Assembly: GCF_913778665.1 (NCBI RefSeq)
Contig: NZ_CAJYVQ010000002.1
Coordinates: 62,001-126,000 of the forward strand
Direction: 5' to 3'
DNA length: 64,000 bases
DNA from: an uncultured Stenotrophomonas sp.
GTDB taxonomy: Bacteria; Pseudomonadota; Gammaproteobacteria; Xanthomonadales; Xanthomonadaceae
A program made the position numbers and the translations under genes. Shown in pieces: positions 19,273 through 27,276 of the stretch; position 1 is the stretch's first letter; each line of letters begins with the position of its first letter. The notes under the pieces were generated by a model. That model was not told the DNA's origin. It searched no databases and worked only from the letters and a program-made list of their open reading frames with translations.

Positions 19273-19321
19273 CGCGCGCTGTCCAATGGCCCGAAACCCG
19301 CGTCGTTGCTGGCTTTCCAGC

Positions 19322-19350
19322 TTGCGTGGGGGTAGGGCCACTGGTATAAA
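19322..19350 (+). promoter_or_regulatory. Sigma70 promoter for hupB
   Basis: TTGCGT and TATAAA are separated by exactly 17 bases. This leaves a leader of about 130 bases, which holds a perfect 8-bp hairpin (CCGCATGC AGAAG GCATGCGG, 19419-19439). Confidence 0.75.
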
Positions 19351-19489
19351 AGCAGCACTCGCGAATGAGTGATCGCTGTCAGCGATGACTGAATCGGCGA
19401 ACCGTTTCCACATGGCGGCCGCATGCAGAAGGCATGCGGTTGCTTCCCTGTCGAATATGCGGAACCCACCGCCAAAGGAGTTGTAGAGA

Positions 19490-19762
19490 ATGAACAAGAC
19501 CGAATTGATCGATGCCGTTGCTGAAGCTGCCGACCTGACCAAGGCCGAGTCCAGCCGCGCTGTCGATGCCGTCGTTGCTGCCGTCACCAAGGCGCTGAAG
19601 GACGGCGATGCGGTCACTCTGGTTGGCTTCGGTACCTTCCAGGTCCGCGACCGTGCTGCCCGCACCGGCCGCAACCCGAAGACCGGCGACACCATCAAGA
19701 TCGCTGCTTCGAAGAATCCGTCGTTCAAGGCTGGTAAGGCCCTGAAGGATGCTGTAAACTAA
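19490..19762 (+). CDS. hupB: DNA-binding protein HU (beta type)
   Basis: A 90-aa nucleoid protein that bends DNA as a dimer. It starts [20 protein letters not shown] and carries the HU signature [18 protein letters not shown], with the DNA-intercalating arm around RNPKTGD. Length and position after lon are as in other gammaproteobacteria. Its own promoter and a structured leader lie upstream. Confidence 0.97.
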   Translation: MNKTELIDAVAEAADLTKAESSRAVDAVVAAVTKALKDGDAVTLVGFGTFQVRDRAARTGRNPKTGDTIKIAASKNPSFKAGKALKDAVN

Positions 19763-19773
19763 GCGGCTCGCTG

Positions 19774-19848
19774 GGGTGCTTAGCTCAGCGGTAGAGCGTC
19801 TCCTTTACACGGAGAGGGTCGGGGGTTCGAAACCCTCAGCACCCACCA
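19774..19848 (+). tRNA. tRNA-Val (anticodon TAC)
   Basis: A 75-base cloverleaf, acceptor GGGTGCT/AGCACCC, anticodon TAC in TCCTTTACACGGA, CCA encoded. It starts only 11 bases after the hupB stop, so it may be processed from the hupB transcript. Confidence 0.97.
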
Positions 19849-19874
19849 CAGCACCGCGGTAAAAGTTTGAGTGT

Positions 19875-19951
19875 GGAGCGGTAGTTCAGCTGGTTAGAAT
19901 GCTGGCCTGTCACGCCGGAGGTCGCGGGTTCGAGTCCCGTCCGCTCCGCCA
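19875..19951 (+). tRNA. tRNA-Asp (anticodon GTC)
   Basis: A 77-base cloverleaf, acceptor GGAGCGG/CCGCTCC, anticodon GTC in GCCTGTCACGC, CCA encoded. Followed by a terminator. Confidence 0.97.
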
Positions 19952-19958
19952 ACTCTTA

Positions 19959-19992
19959 AAGCCCTCGGCGCAAGCCGGGGGCTTTTTCTTTG
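19959..19992 (+). terminator. Terminator after tRNA-Asp
   Basis: The GC-rich stem AAGCCCTCGGC/GCCGGGGGCTT (one mismatch) is followed by TTTTCTTT. Confidence 0.85.
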
Positions 19993-20098
19993 TGCCGCCG
20001 CGAAGCGGTGCGCAGGCCGCGCCGCTGCTGCTTTTGGTCCCTGCGGCGAAGCGGGTTACACTGCCGGGCTCGCCAATCAGGCCTTGTGATTCCTCACC

Positions 20099-22054
20099 AT
20101 GCTGCAGAAACTCCGCGACAAGACCTCAGGCTGGATCGTCACCGTGATCCTGGGGCTGCTGATGATTCCGTTCCTGTTCGTGATCGACAACAGCTACCTC
20201 GGTGGCGTTGGCGCACAGAACGTGGCCAAGGTTTCCGCGCCGCCGACCTGGTGGCGTTCGGCACCGTCGTGGTGGCCGGTGCGCATGTTGTGGCAGCACC
20301 ATGAGATCAGTGCGCAGGAGTTCCGCACCCGCTTCGAGCAGGAGCGCATGCGCGAGCGCCAGCAGCAGGGCGAGAACTTCGACCCGCGCGCGTTCGAAAG
20401 CACCGAGAACAAGCTGGCCGTGCTCGATCAGCTGATCGACGAGCAGGTCGTGCGCCTGGTCGGTGAGCAGGCGGGCGTGGTGATCGGCGATGGCGCCGTG
20501 CGCGAATACATCACCACCATCCCGGCCTTCCTCGATTCGAACGGCAAGTTCAACGAGAACAACTACCGGCTGGCGCTGGCCGGTGGCAATCCGCCGCGCA
20601 CCCCGACCCAGTTCCAGGAACTGGTGCGCGAGAGCCTGCAGCAGTCAGTGATCCCGTCGGGCCTGCAGAACTCCGGCTTCGTCACCCAGGCCGAGACCGA
20701 GCGCCTGCTGAAGCTGCTGGGCGAAACCCGCGACGTCGAACTGGCCGCGCTGCCGGAAGTGCCGGCCGATACCGCGCCGGTCACCGACGCGCAGATCAAG
20801 CAGTGGTATGACAGCCACGGCAAGGATTTCCGCCAGGCCGAAAGCGTGTCGCTGGAATACGTCGAGATCAACGGTGCCACCCTGCCGGCACCGACCGCGG
20901 CGGACGAAGCCACCCTGCGCAAGCGCTATGAAGACGAGAAGGCGAAGTTCACCTCGCCGGAGCAGCGCCAGGCTGCGCACATCCTGATCACCGGCGACGG
21001 TGCCGAAGCCAAGGCCAACAAGATTGCCGCCGAGGCCAAGGCGGCGGGCGCTGATTTTGCCGCGCTTGCCAAGGCCAACTCGGAAGATCCGGGCTCGAAG
21101 GACCAGGGCGGTGACCTGGGCTGGGTCGAGCGTGGCGCGATGGTCAAGCCGTTCGAGGACGCCCTGTTCGCCGCCAAGGCAGGCGAGGTGATCGGCCCGG
21201 TCAAGACCGACTTCGGTTACCACATCATCAAGGTCGCTGCGGTGCGCGGCGGTCAGGGCAAGTCGTTCGAGGAAGTGCGTGACACGCTGGCCGCCGAACA
21301 GCTGAAGGCCGACGGTGAGCGTGGCTTCAACGAGCTCGCCGGCCGCTTGGTCGATGCCATCAACAAGAGCCCGAGCGATCTGGCTGCTGCCGCCAAGGAA
21401 GTGAACCTGCCGCTGCAGACCCTGGGCCCGATCACCCGTGCGACCGCCAGTGGCATCGCCACCGATCCGGCTGTGCTGCGTGCTGCCTTCTCCGAAGTGC
21501 TGGTGCAGGACGGTACCGCCAGCGATCCGATCGCCCTGGGCGGCGCGACCAACCACAGCGTGGTGATCCGCGTGGCCGCGCACACCCCGGAACAGGCGCT
21601 GCCGCTGGACAAGGCGCGTGAGCAGGTGATCGCCGCGATCCGTGCCGACCGCCAGCGCCAGGCCAGCGACAAGGCCGCCGACGCCGTGCTGGCCAAGCTC
21701 AAGGCAGGCGCCACCCTGCAGTCGCTGGCGGCCAGCGAGAAGCTGCAGCTGAGCCCGATGCCGGGCCTGCCGCGCAGCCAGCCAGTGCCGACCCCGGAAA
21801 TCAACCGTGCGATCTTCAGCGCGCCGGTGCCGGCCGAGGGCAAGCCGAGCTACGGCAAGGTCGACGTCAACGGCCATGCGCTGCTGTTCGCGGTGAACAA
21901 GGTCAACCCGGGCGACATCAAGGAAGTGACTGCCGAGCAGCAGAAGCAGCTGAAGGATCAGCTGAGCCAGATCGATGGCATGGCTGCAGCCAAGGCCTAC
22001 ATCGAGGCGATGCGCAAGAAGTTCGTGGTGCAGACCACCGAGGCGAACCTGTAA
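20099..22054 (+). CDS. ppiD: Peptidyl-prolyl cis-trans isomerase D (PpiD/SurA family)
   Basis: A 651-aa inner-membrane-anchored periplasmic chaperone that receives proteins leaving the Sec translocon. There is one N-terminal membrane helix ([20 protein letters not shown]), a SurA-like N region, and a parvulin domain at about residues 285-385 (QAAHILIT through DFGYHIIKV). The C-terminal SurA-like region follows. Its position after hupB is the usual one. Confidence 0.95.
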   Translation: MLQKLRDKTSGWIVTVILGLLMIPFLFVIDNSYLGGVGAQNVAKVSAPPTWWRSAPSWWPVRMLWQHHEISAQEFRTRFEQERMRERQQQGENFDPRAFESTENKLAVLDQLIDEQVVRLVGEQAGVVIGDGAVREYITTIPAFLDSNGKFNENNYRLALAGGNPPRTPTQFQELVRESLQQSVIPSGLQNSGFVTQAETERLLKLLGETRDVELAALPEVPADTAPVTDAQIKQWYDSHGKDFRQAESVSLEYVEINGATLPAPTAADEATLRKRYEDEKAKFTSPEQRQAAHILITGDGAEAKANKIAAEAKAAGADFAALAKANSEDPGSKDQGGDLGWVERGAMVKPFEDALFAAKAGEVIGPVKTDFGYHIIKVAAVRGGQGKSFEEVRDTLAAEQLKADGERGFNELAGRLVDAINKSPSDLAAAAKEVNLPLQTLGPITRATASGIATDPAVLRAAFSEVLVQDGTASDPIALGGATNHSVVIRVAAHTPEQALPLDKAREQVIAAIRADRQRQASDKAADAVLAKLKAGATLQSLAASEKLQLSPMPGLPRSQPVPTPEINRAIFSAPVPAEGKPSYGKVDVNGHALLFAVNKVNPGDIKEVTAEQQKQLKDQLSQIDGMAAAKAYIEAMRKKFVVQTTEANL

Positions 22055-22076
22055 CTCCTGCGGCGAGCAGGAACGA

Positions 22077-22106
22077 AAAGGCCCGGCATTGCCGGGCCTT
22101 TTTTGT
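22077..22106 (+). terminator. Terminator after ppiD
   Basis: AAGGCCCGGC ATT GCCGGGCCTT followed by TTTTG. A strong intrinsic terminator in the plus direction. Confidence 0.9.
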
Positions 22107-22145
22107 GGCTGCGCTTGCTCGACTGCACGGCGGTGTTCCCCGGGC

Positions 22146-22174
22146 AAGAAAAAAGCCGAGCGTAGGCTCGGCTC
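22146..22174 (-). terminator. Terminator after the mltD-like gene
   Basis: On the minus strand GAGCCGAGC CTAC GCTCGGCTTTTTTCTTG: a GC-rich stem followed by a T tract, placed for the leftward gloB-mltD unit. Confidence 0.88.
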
Positions 22175-22198
22175 TTCAGGCAACACTTGGCGTGCGCG

Positions 22199-23398
22199 TC
22201 AGTCTTCGACGCGCAGTACCGCGCCCGGCTTCAGCACGCTGCTGCCGCTCAGGCCATTCAGCGACAGCAGGGCCTTCACCGGCATGCCGTAGCGGCGGGC
22301 GATGGTCCAGGCCGACTCGCCATCACGCACGGTGTGGCGGCGGCTGCGCGGGCGGTCGGCGATCGCGGCAACGGTCTTGGCGACCTGCGGCGTGGGTACG
22401 GCAGCGGCCACCGGTGCAGCGCTGGCGACCCATGCGGTCGCCGCATCCGTTACCGTCGCATTGGCGGCCGAGACCGGCGCCAGCACCCGGGTGGTGCCCG
22501 CGGCGCGGCCACCGGAGGCCAGCGCCGGATTGAGCCGGGCGATCCGGGCAGGGTCCAGGGCGCGCTGTGCGGCCCACTGCTGGACGCTGGTGCCGGCCGG
22601 CAGGGTGTGGTCCTTCAGCACAGGCACGGTGCGGTCCAGCGAGGCCATCACGCCCGGCTGGTCTTCCACGTCTTCCAGCACGCAGGCCAGGGCATGCAGC
22701 TTCTCGACGTAGGCGTGGGTAACCGGCGACAGGCCGGGCAGCGCCGAGGGCTTGGCGTTCTGCGCGTTCATGCCGGCCTTGCGCATCGACTGCAGAACGC
22801 GATACTCGCCGGCGTTGTAGGCCATGGTGGCCAGGCGCCAGTCGCCGCCGAACATGCCGTGCAGGGTCTTCAGGTAACGCACCGCGGCCTGGGTCGAATC
22901 CACCGCCGACAGGCGCCCGTCGTAGCCATTGACCATCGGCACGCGGTGGTTGCGCGCGGTGGTGGCGATGAACTGCCACAGGCCGGTCGGGCCGCTGCCA
23001 TTGCGGGCATTGGGCCGGTAGCCGCTTTCCACGAACGGAATCAGCGCGAATTCGGTGGGCAGGTTGGCCTTGCGCAGCTCCTCGACCACGTAGCCGAACA
23101 GCACCAGCGCATCGTCATCCTGGTTGGCCAGGCGCGACGGGGCGTGGGCGAACTGCTTCTGCCAGCGGGGGCTGGTCGCCTCGGCGTCGCAGCTGGGCTC
23201 GGCCAAGCCGTCGCGGAAGCGGGTGAAGATCTCCTGGCCGTTGCGCACCGAGGCGGCCGGCAGCGCAGCCGCGTCCAGCGGCAGCGCGGCGGCGGCGGTC
23301 AGGTTCTGACTGATGCCGACGCCCAGCGACTGCGCGCCCGCGGTTCCGGCCAGCCCCAGGGCAAGGCCCAGGGCCAGCGGCAGACTTCGGCGCATCAT
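22199..23398 (-). CDS. mltD: Membrane-bound lytic murein transglycosylase with LysM (MltD-like)
   Basis: A 399-aa peptidoglycan lytic transglycosylase. The N-terminal signal peptide is [21 protein letters not shown], cleaved near AGAQS; no lipobox Cys is visible, unlike E. coli MltD. The SLT domain shows the catalytic Glu in [20 protein letters not shown] and the AYNAGEYR block. A C-terminal LysM motif ([18 protein letters not shown]) binds glycan chains. The start overlaps the gloB stop (ATGATGA), so translation is coupled to gloB as in other proteobacteria. A start seven codons further upstream is also possible. Confidence 0.9.
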   Translation of the reverse strand: MMRRSLPLALGLALGLAGTAGAQSLGVGISQNLTAAAALPLDAAALPAASVRNGQEIFTRFRDGLAEPSCDAEATSPRWQKQFAHAPSRLANQDDDALVLFGYVVEELRKANLPTEFALIPFVESGYRPNARNGSGPTGLWQFIATTARNHRVPMVNGYDGRLSAVDSTQAAVRYLKTLHGMFGGDWRLATMAYNAGEYRVLQSMRKAGMNAQNAKPSALPGLSPVTHAYVEKLHALACVLEDVEDQPGVMASLDRTVPVLKDHTLPAGTSVQQWAAQRALDPARIARLNPALASGGRAAGTTRVLAPVSAANATVTDAATAWVASAAPVAAAVPTPQVAKTVAAIADRPRSRRHTVRDGESAWTIARRYGMPVKALLSLNGLSGSSVLKPGAVLRVED

Positions 23399-24159
23399 GC
23401 GCGGAAGCCGTCTTTCCAATGCCGGAGACCGGCCATCACGTCGACGTCGTCCACGACGTCACGGCCCAGGTGTACCGACACCGACGCACGGATCGGCGCC
23501 GCGTGCACACGCAGGAAGGGATTGCAGTCGAATTCGTTGGCCAGGGTTACCGGCAGGGTGGAACGGTCATCGCGGCGCATGGCCAAAGCCTCCTCTTGGC
23601 GCTGCCACAGGGCAGCGTTGGCGGGGTCGACATGCCGCGCGAAGACGGCATTTGACACGGTGTACTCGTGGGCGCAACAAAGCAGCAGTTGCGCGGGCAA
23701 GGTACCCAGCTTGCGCATCGATGCCAGAAGCTGGGACGGCGTACCTTCGAACAGACGTCCACAGCCCAGGCTGAACAACGAATCTCCGCTGAAAAGATGT
23801 TCAGCTGTGTGAAACGCGATGTGGCTGCGGGTATGCCCGGGCACGGATAGTACGTGGAACATCTGGCCCAGTGCCTGAACGCGTTCACCTTCGCCTACCC
23901 GTTCGGTTGCGGTGGGGATGCGTTCTTCCACAGGCGCGATCACCCGCGCATCGGGAAAACGCGCCTGCAGGGCCGGCACGCCACCGATATGGTCGTCGTG
24001 GTGGTGGGTGAGCAGGATCGTGTCCACGCGCAGGCCCTGGTCGGCCAGCGCGAGTACCGGCGCGGCGTCACCGGGATCGATGACCACGGCGGCGCCATCG
24101 TCGTCGATCAGCGTCCAGATGTAGTTATCCGCAAATGCGGGCAGGGCAGTCAGTCGCAT
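23395..24159 (-). CDS. gloB: Hydroxyacylglutathione hydrolase (glyoxalase II)
   Basis: A 254-aa metallo-beta-lactamase-fold enzyme that hydrolyses S-lactoylglutathione, the second step of methylglyoxal detoxification. The metal motif [10 protein letters not shown] is complete and the downstream HTRSHIAF and [12 protein letters not shown] blocks are present. The start [15 protein letters not shown] is the standard family N-terminus, so the longer upstream reading is discarded. It is divergent from the methyltransferase gene, only 11 bases apart. In E. coli gloB is also back to back with the yafS-rnhA-dnaQ region. Confidence 0.95.
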   Translation of the reverse strand: MRLTALPAFADNYIWTLIDDDGAAVVIDPGDAAPVLALADQGLRVDTILLTHHHDDHIGGVPALQARFPDARVIAPVEERIPTATERVGEGERVQALGQMFHVLSVPGHTRSHIAFHTAEHLFSGDSLFSLGCGRLFEGTPSQLLASMRKLGTLPAQLLLCCAHEYTVSNAVFARHVDPANAALWQRQEEALAMRRDDRSTLPVTLANEFDCNPFLRVHAAPIRASVSVHLGRDVVDDVDVMAGLRHWKDGFRA

Positions 24160-24170
24160 AGAATTGGACC

Positions 24171-24821
24171 ATGCCCGCGCTGCTGAGCACCCGTCAAGCG
24201 ACCCAGGCCCCGTGGTTCGACAGTGAACCGGCGGCGGCCTTGCGCGTTCTGGAGCGTCAGTTGCTGTTGCCGCAGCTGTCGGCATTGCCAGCACAACCGT
24301 GGTTGTGGATCGCGCCGAGTGCAGCTTGGCTGCAGGATGTGCAGCTGGGCGGGCGTGGCCTGCGCCTGTTCCGCCAGGGCCCGGGCTATACCGGTGATAC
24401 CCGTTGCGCGCTGCCGTTGCCGCTGGCCAATGAGAGCGTCAACGCCATCGTGCTGCAGCATGTCACCGCCGCTGATGCCGACCTGTTGCTGGACGAGTGC
24501 GAGCGCGTGCTGATGCCTGGGGGGCACCTGTGGTTGAGCAGCCTCAATCCGTTCAGCCCCTACCGCACGCGCTGGCGCCAGCATGGGCTGGTGGTGCGCA
24601 CGCCGCAGCGGATCCGCCTGCTGCTCGGCCGCCACGGCCTGGAGTGCGACGATATGCGGTACCTCGGCCCGCTGTGGCGGGGCGCCGGCAGCCGCGGTCC
24701 CGGGGGCTGGGCACCTCTTCGCGCGGCCTGCCTGTTCCATGCGGAAAAACGCACGCTGGCCCTGCCCGGGCCGAAACCGTTGCCGGTGCCGGTGCGCTGG
24801 CGCGGCACCGTAGTTACCTGA
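24171..24821 (+). CDS. Class I SAM-dependent methyltransferase (YafS-like)
   Basis: A 216-aa methyltransferase-like protein of unknown substrate. The post-I core [16 protein letters not shown] and [19 protein letters not shown] (trimmed motif) match the methyltransferase-11 fold. The glycine-rich SAM motif I is weak, because the N-terminal part reads [10 protein letters not shown]. It sits between gloB and rnhA, the same place as E. coli yafS, which supports orthology. The rnhA start follows 12 bases later. Confidence 0.82.
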   Translation: MPALLSTRQATQAPWFDSEPAAALRVLERQLLLPQLSALPAQPWLWIAPSAAWLQDVQLGGRGLRLFRQGPGYTGDTRCALPLPLANESVNAIVLQHVTAADADLLLDECERVLMPGGHLWLSSLNPFSPYRTRWRQHGLVVRTPQRIRLLLGRHGLECDDMRYLGPLWRGAGSRGPGGWAPLRAACLFHAEKRTLALPGPKPLPVPVRWRGTVVT

Positions 24822-24833
24822 TCTGGAGTTGTA

Positions 24834-25286
24834 TTGAAAACCATCGAAATCCACACCGACGGTTCCTGCCTGGGCAATCCCGGCCCCGGCGGCTGGGCGG
24901 CCTTGCTGCGTTACAAGGGGCATGAGCGCGAACTGAGTGGTGGCGAAGCGCATACCACCAACAACCGGATGGAGCTGATGGCGGCCATTTCGGCCCTGGA
25001 AATGCTGACCGAGCCGTGCAACATCGTGCTCTATACCGATTCGCAGTACGTGCGGCAGGGCCTGACGCAGTGGATGGCCGGCTGGATCCGCAAGAACTGG
25101 AAGACCGCAGGCGGCGACACGGTGAAGAACCGCGAACTGTGGGAGCGCCTGCACGCGGCGACGCTGCGGCACCAGATCGACTGGCGTTGGGTGAAGGGCC
25201 ACTCCGGCGACCCTGACAACGAGCGGGTCGACACCCTGGCCCGCAACGCGGCGATCCAGATCCGCGACTCCAGCCCGGTAAACTGA
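24834..25286 (+). CDS. rnhA: Ribonuclease HI
   Basis: A 150-aa endonuclease that cuts the RNA strand of RNA-DNA hybrids. The catalytic acids are visible: Asp9 in [15 protein letters not shown], Glu in NRMELMAA, Asp in LYTDSQYV and the late Asp in [10 protein letters not shown]. The start codon is TTG, with GGAG 8 bases upstream (TCTGGAGTTGTA). It is followed by dnaQ 4 bases after the stop, on the same strand, whereas E. coli has the two genes divergent. Confidence 0.96.
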   Translation: MKTIEIHTDGSCLGNPGPGGWAALLRYKGHERELSGGEAHTTNNRMELMAAISALEMLTEPCNIVLYTDSQYVRQGLTQWMAGWIRKNWKTAGGDTVKNRELWERLHAATLRHQIDWRWVKGHSGDPDNERVDTLARNAAIQIRDSSPVN

Positions 25287-25290
25287 GCCC

Positions 25291-26022
25291 ATGCGTCAGA
25301 TCATCCTTGATACCGAAACCACCGGCCTGGAGTGGCGAAAGGGCAACCGCATCGTCGAAATCGGCTGCGTGGAGCTGTTCAAGCGCCGCCCGACCGGCAA
25401 CAACTACCACCAGTACATCAAGCCGGACTGCGAGTTCGAACAGGGCGCGCAGGAAGTCACCGGGCTGACCCTGGAGTTCCTCGACGACAAGCCCGCCTTC
25501 GCGCAGATCGCCGACGAGTTCCTGGCGTTCATCGACGGCGCCGAGCTGATCATCCACAACGCCGCGTTCGATCTCGGCTTCCTCGACAACGAGCTTTCGT
25601 TGCTGGGGCCGCAGTACGGGAAGATCACCGACCGCTGTACGGTGATCGATACCCTGGCGATGGCGCGCGAGCGCTTCCCGGGGCAGCGCAATTCGCTGGA
25701 TGCGTTGTGCAAGCGGTTGGGCGTGGACAATTCGCACCGCGCGCTGCACGGCGGCCTGCTTGATGCGCAGATCCTGGGCGATGTGTATATCGCGCTGACC
25801 TCGGGCCAGGAAGAAATCGGCTTCGGGCTGGGCGGTGATGACACGAGTGGCAACGGTGCGGCGCTGCAGGCGTTCGATATGAGTGCGCTGCTGCCGCGAC
25901 CGCGGGTGGTGGCCACGGCGTCGGAACAGGAAGCGCATGCTGCCCGCCTGGAACGCCTGCGCAAGAAGGCCGGCCACGCCTTGTGGGATGGGCCGAAGGT
26001 GGAAGAGCCGGCCAGCGCGTAA
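25291..26022 (+). CDS. dnaQ: DNA polymerase III epsilon subunit (3'-5' proofreading exonuclease)
   Basis: A 243-aa DEDD exonuclease. ExoI is ILDTETTGLEW, ExoII is HNAAFDLGFLDNEL and ExoIII is HRALHGGLLDAQILGDVY. The C-terminal tail (about 185-243) carries the region that binds the alpha subunit in E. coli. It is co-transcribed with rnhA. Confidence 0.96.
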   Translation: MRQIILDTETTGLEWRKGNRIVEIGCVELFKRRPTGNNYHQYIKPDCEFEQGAQEVTGLTLEFLDDKPAFAQIADEFLAFIDGAELIIHNAAFDLGFLDNELSLLGPQYGKITDRCTVIDTLAMARERFPGQRNSLDALCKRLGVDNSHRALHGGLLDAQILGDVYIALTSGQEEIGFGLGGDDTSGNGAALQAFDMSALLPRPRVVATASEQEAHAARLERLRKKAGHALWDGPKVEEPASA

Positions 26023-26037
26023 TCGTTCGGGGGGGGC

Positions 26038-26083
26038 CGGCCAGCGGCCGGCACTACCGCATCCACGCATGGCGTGGATTTAC
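26038..26083. repeat. Cluster of two SMAG-type palindromes
   Basis: On the minus strand one copy starts GTAGTGCCGGCCGCTGGCCG and another reads TAAATCCACGCCATGCGTGG. They fill the space between the convergent dnaQ and PP2C genes. Confidence 0.75.
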
Positions 26084-26086
26084 CGG

Positions 26087-26791
26087 TCAATGGCAGCGCA
26101 CCAGGATCACGCTGATGTTGTCACGGCCACCGCCGTCGAGCGCGGCGGCGACCAGCGTGTCCACGCATTCCTGCGCGCTGGCGTCCTCCAGGGCCAACGT
26201 GCGGGCAATGCCGCGATCATCGACTTCTTCGGTCAGGCCGTCGCTGCACAGCAGCAGCTGCATGCCCGGGCGCAGTTCGCCGCTGGTGGTGGCCACGTTC
26301 AGATGGGCAGGATCAGTGACGCCCAGCGCCTGGGTGACCACGTTGCGATGCGGATGCGCGCGCGCCTGCTCGGCAGTCAGGGTGCCCTGCGCGACCAGTT
26401 CCTGCACCACGCTGTGGTCCTGGCTGAGCTGGGCCAGTTGGCCATCGCGCCACAGGTAGGCGCGGCTGTCGCCAACCCAGGCCACTTCATAGCGGTTGCC
26501 CTGTACGCGCGCGGCGACCACGGTGGTGCCCATCGGCAGGGTGTCGTTGCGCCGGCGCGAGGCGCGGATGATTTCTTCGTCGGCGGTGCGGATGGCCTGC
26601 GCCAGCAGCGCACCGCGCCGGATCTCGCGCACGATGGTCTCGCGGGCGAGCGCGCTGGCCACCTCGCCGCAGGCGTGGCCGCCCATGCCGTCAGCCACCA
26701 GCCACAGCGCCAGCTCGCTGTCACCGTAATAGGTGTCCTCGTTGAGCTCGCGGCGCATGCCGGGGTGGGTGAGGTGTCCGAATTCGATCAT
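26087..26791 (-). CDS. PP2C-family serine/threonine protein phosphatase
   Basis: A 234-aa metal-dependent phosphatase. The PPM motifs are in order: RRELNEDTYY, LVADGMGGHACGEVAS, TTVVAARV, WVGDSRAYLW, QDHSVVQELV, LCSDGLTEEV and GGRDNISVILVRC. The metal-binding aspartates are in place. Stand-alone Stp-type phosphatases of this kind usually counter Hanks-type kinases or type VI secretion kinases; none is visible nearby. The start MIEFGHLTHPG is chosen because the family begins there, but an in-frame start up to 30 codons earlier exists and no strong ribosome site decides. Confidence 0.9.
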   Translation of the reverse strand: MIEFGHLTHPGMRRELNEDTYYGDSELALWLVADGMGGHACGEVASALARETIVREIRRGALLAQAIRTADEEIIRASRRRNDTLPMGTTVVAARVQGNRYEVAWVGDSRAYLWRDGQLAQLSQDHSVVQELVAQGTLTAEQARAHPHRNVVTQALGVTDPAHLNVATTSGELRPGMQLLLCSDGLTEEVDDRGIARTLALEDASAQECVDTLVAAALDGGGRDNISVILVRCH

Positions 26792-26957
26792 GGTGGGCAA
26801 CGGGCGGGGTCGTGCGGGGGAGACAGGCATCATCGGGTGGGCGCAAGCATCCGGCAAGGCATCCACCCGGGAAATTTTCACGTCATTGGCCGGAATGACT
26901 TGTCGTCGGCCTCACTTCCTCGTATGATGCGCGTCCCCGGTCCGCCGGGGACCACCC

Positions 26958-27048
26958 GGAGAGGTGGCAGAGTGGTTGAATGTACCTGACTCGAAATCAG
27001 GCAGGCGTTTATAGCGCCTCGGGGGTTCGAATCCCCCCCTCTCCGCCA
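26958..27048 (+). tRNA. tRNA-Ser (anticodon CGA)
   Basis: A 91-base class II tRNA with acceptor GGAGAGG/CCTCTCC, anticodon loop CTCGAAA (CGA), long variable arm GCAGGCGTTTATAGCGCC and encoded CCA. Its downstream terminator module is shared with the att site at 48,007. Confidence 0.96.
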
Positions 27049-27215
27049 GATAAAGAAAAAAGCCGCCCAATGGGCGGCTTTTTTCTTTATCTGGCGCGGG
27101 ACGCGACGCGCGTGGCCGCGTCGCCCACACGTTGCGCAGCAACGCGTGGGCCCGTTCCTTTGCCTGCCTCTCCCCGCCCCTGTCGGGGCAGCCCCTCAAC
27201 AGAGGGGCTTGCTCC
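27041..27215 (+). repeat. tRNA-Ser downstream repeat module, copy A
   Basis: The tRNA 3' end, the palindromic terminator, a CTGGCGCGGGACGCGA stretch, a CGTTGCGCAGCAACG hairpin, and then CTCTCCCCGCCCCTGTCGGGG and CTCAACAGAGGGGCTTG. The same order, with many identical blocks, is found inverted at 47,838-48,017. The function is unknown; no protein reading is convincing. Confidence 0.7.
27049..27091. terminator. Bidirectional perfect-palindrome terminator after tRNA-Ser
   Basis: A perfect 21-bp inverted repeat (arms starting GATAAAGAAAAAAGCC) around a single central A. It has a GC core and A/T outer arms, so T tracts exist in both directions. It can end tRNA-Ser from the left and the autotransporter from the right. 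Confidence 0.9.
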
Positions 27216-27276
27216 ACCCGACGATTCCATGTCACGCCTGTGGGCCATCCCCATGCCCTGTGCGAATGGCGCGTGC

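Noticed and set aside
16576..19728. A 1,050-codon minus-strand open frame over lon and hupB
   Set aside because: Shadow of the well-identified lon and hupB genes; no recognisable domain and it crosses a terminator and a promoter.
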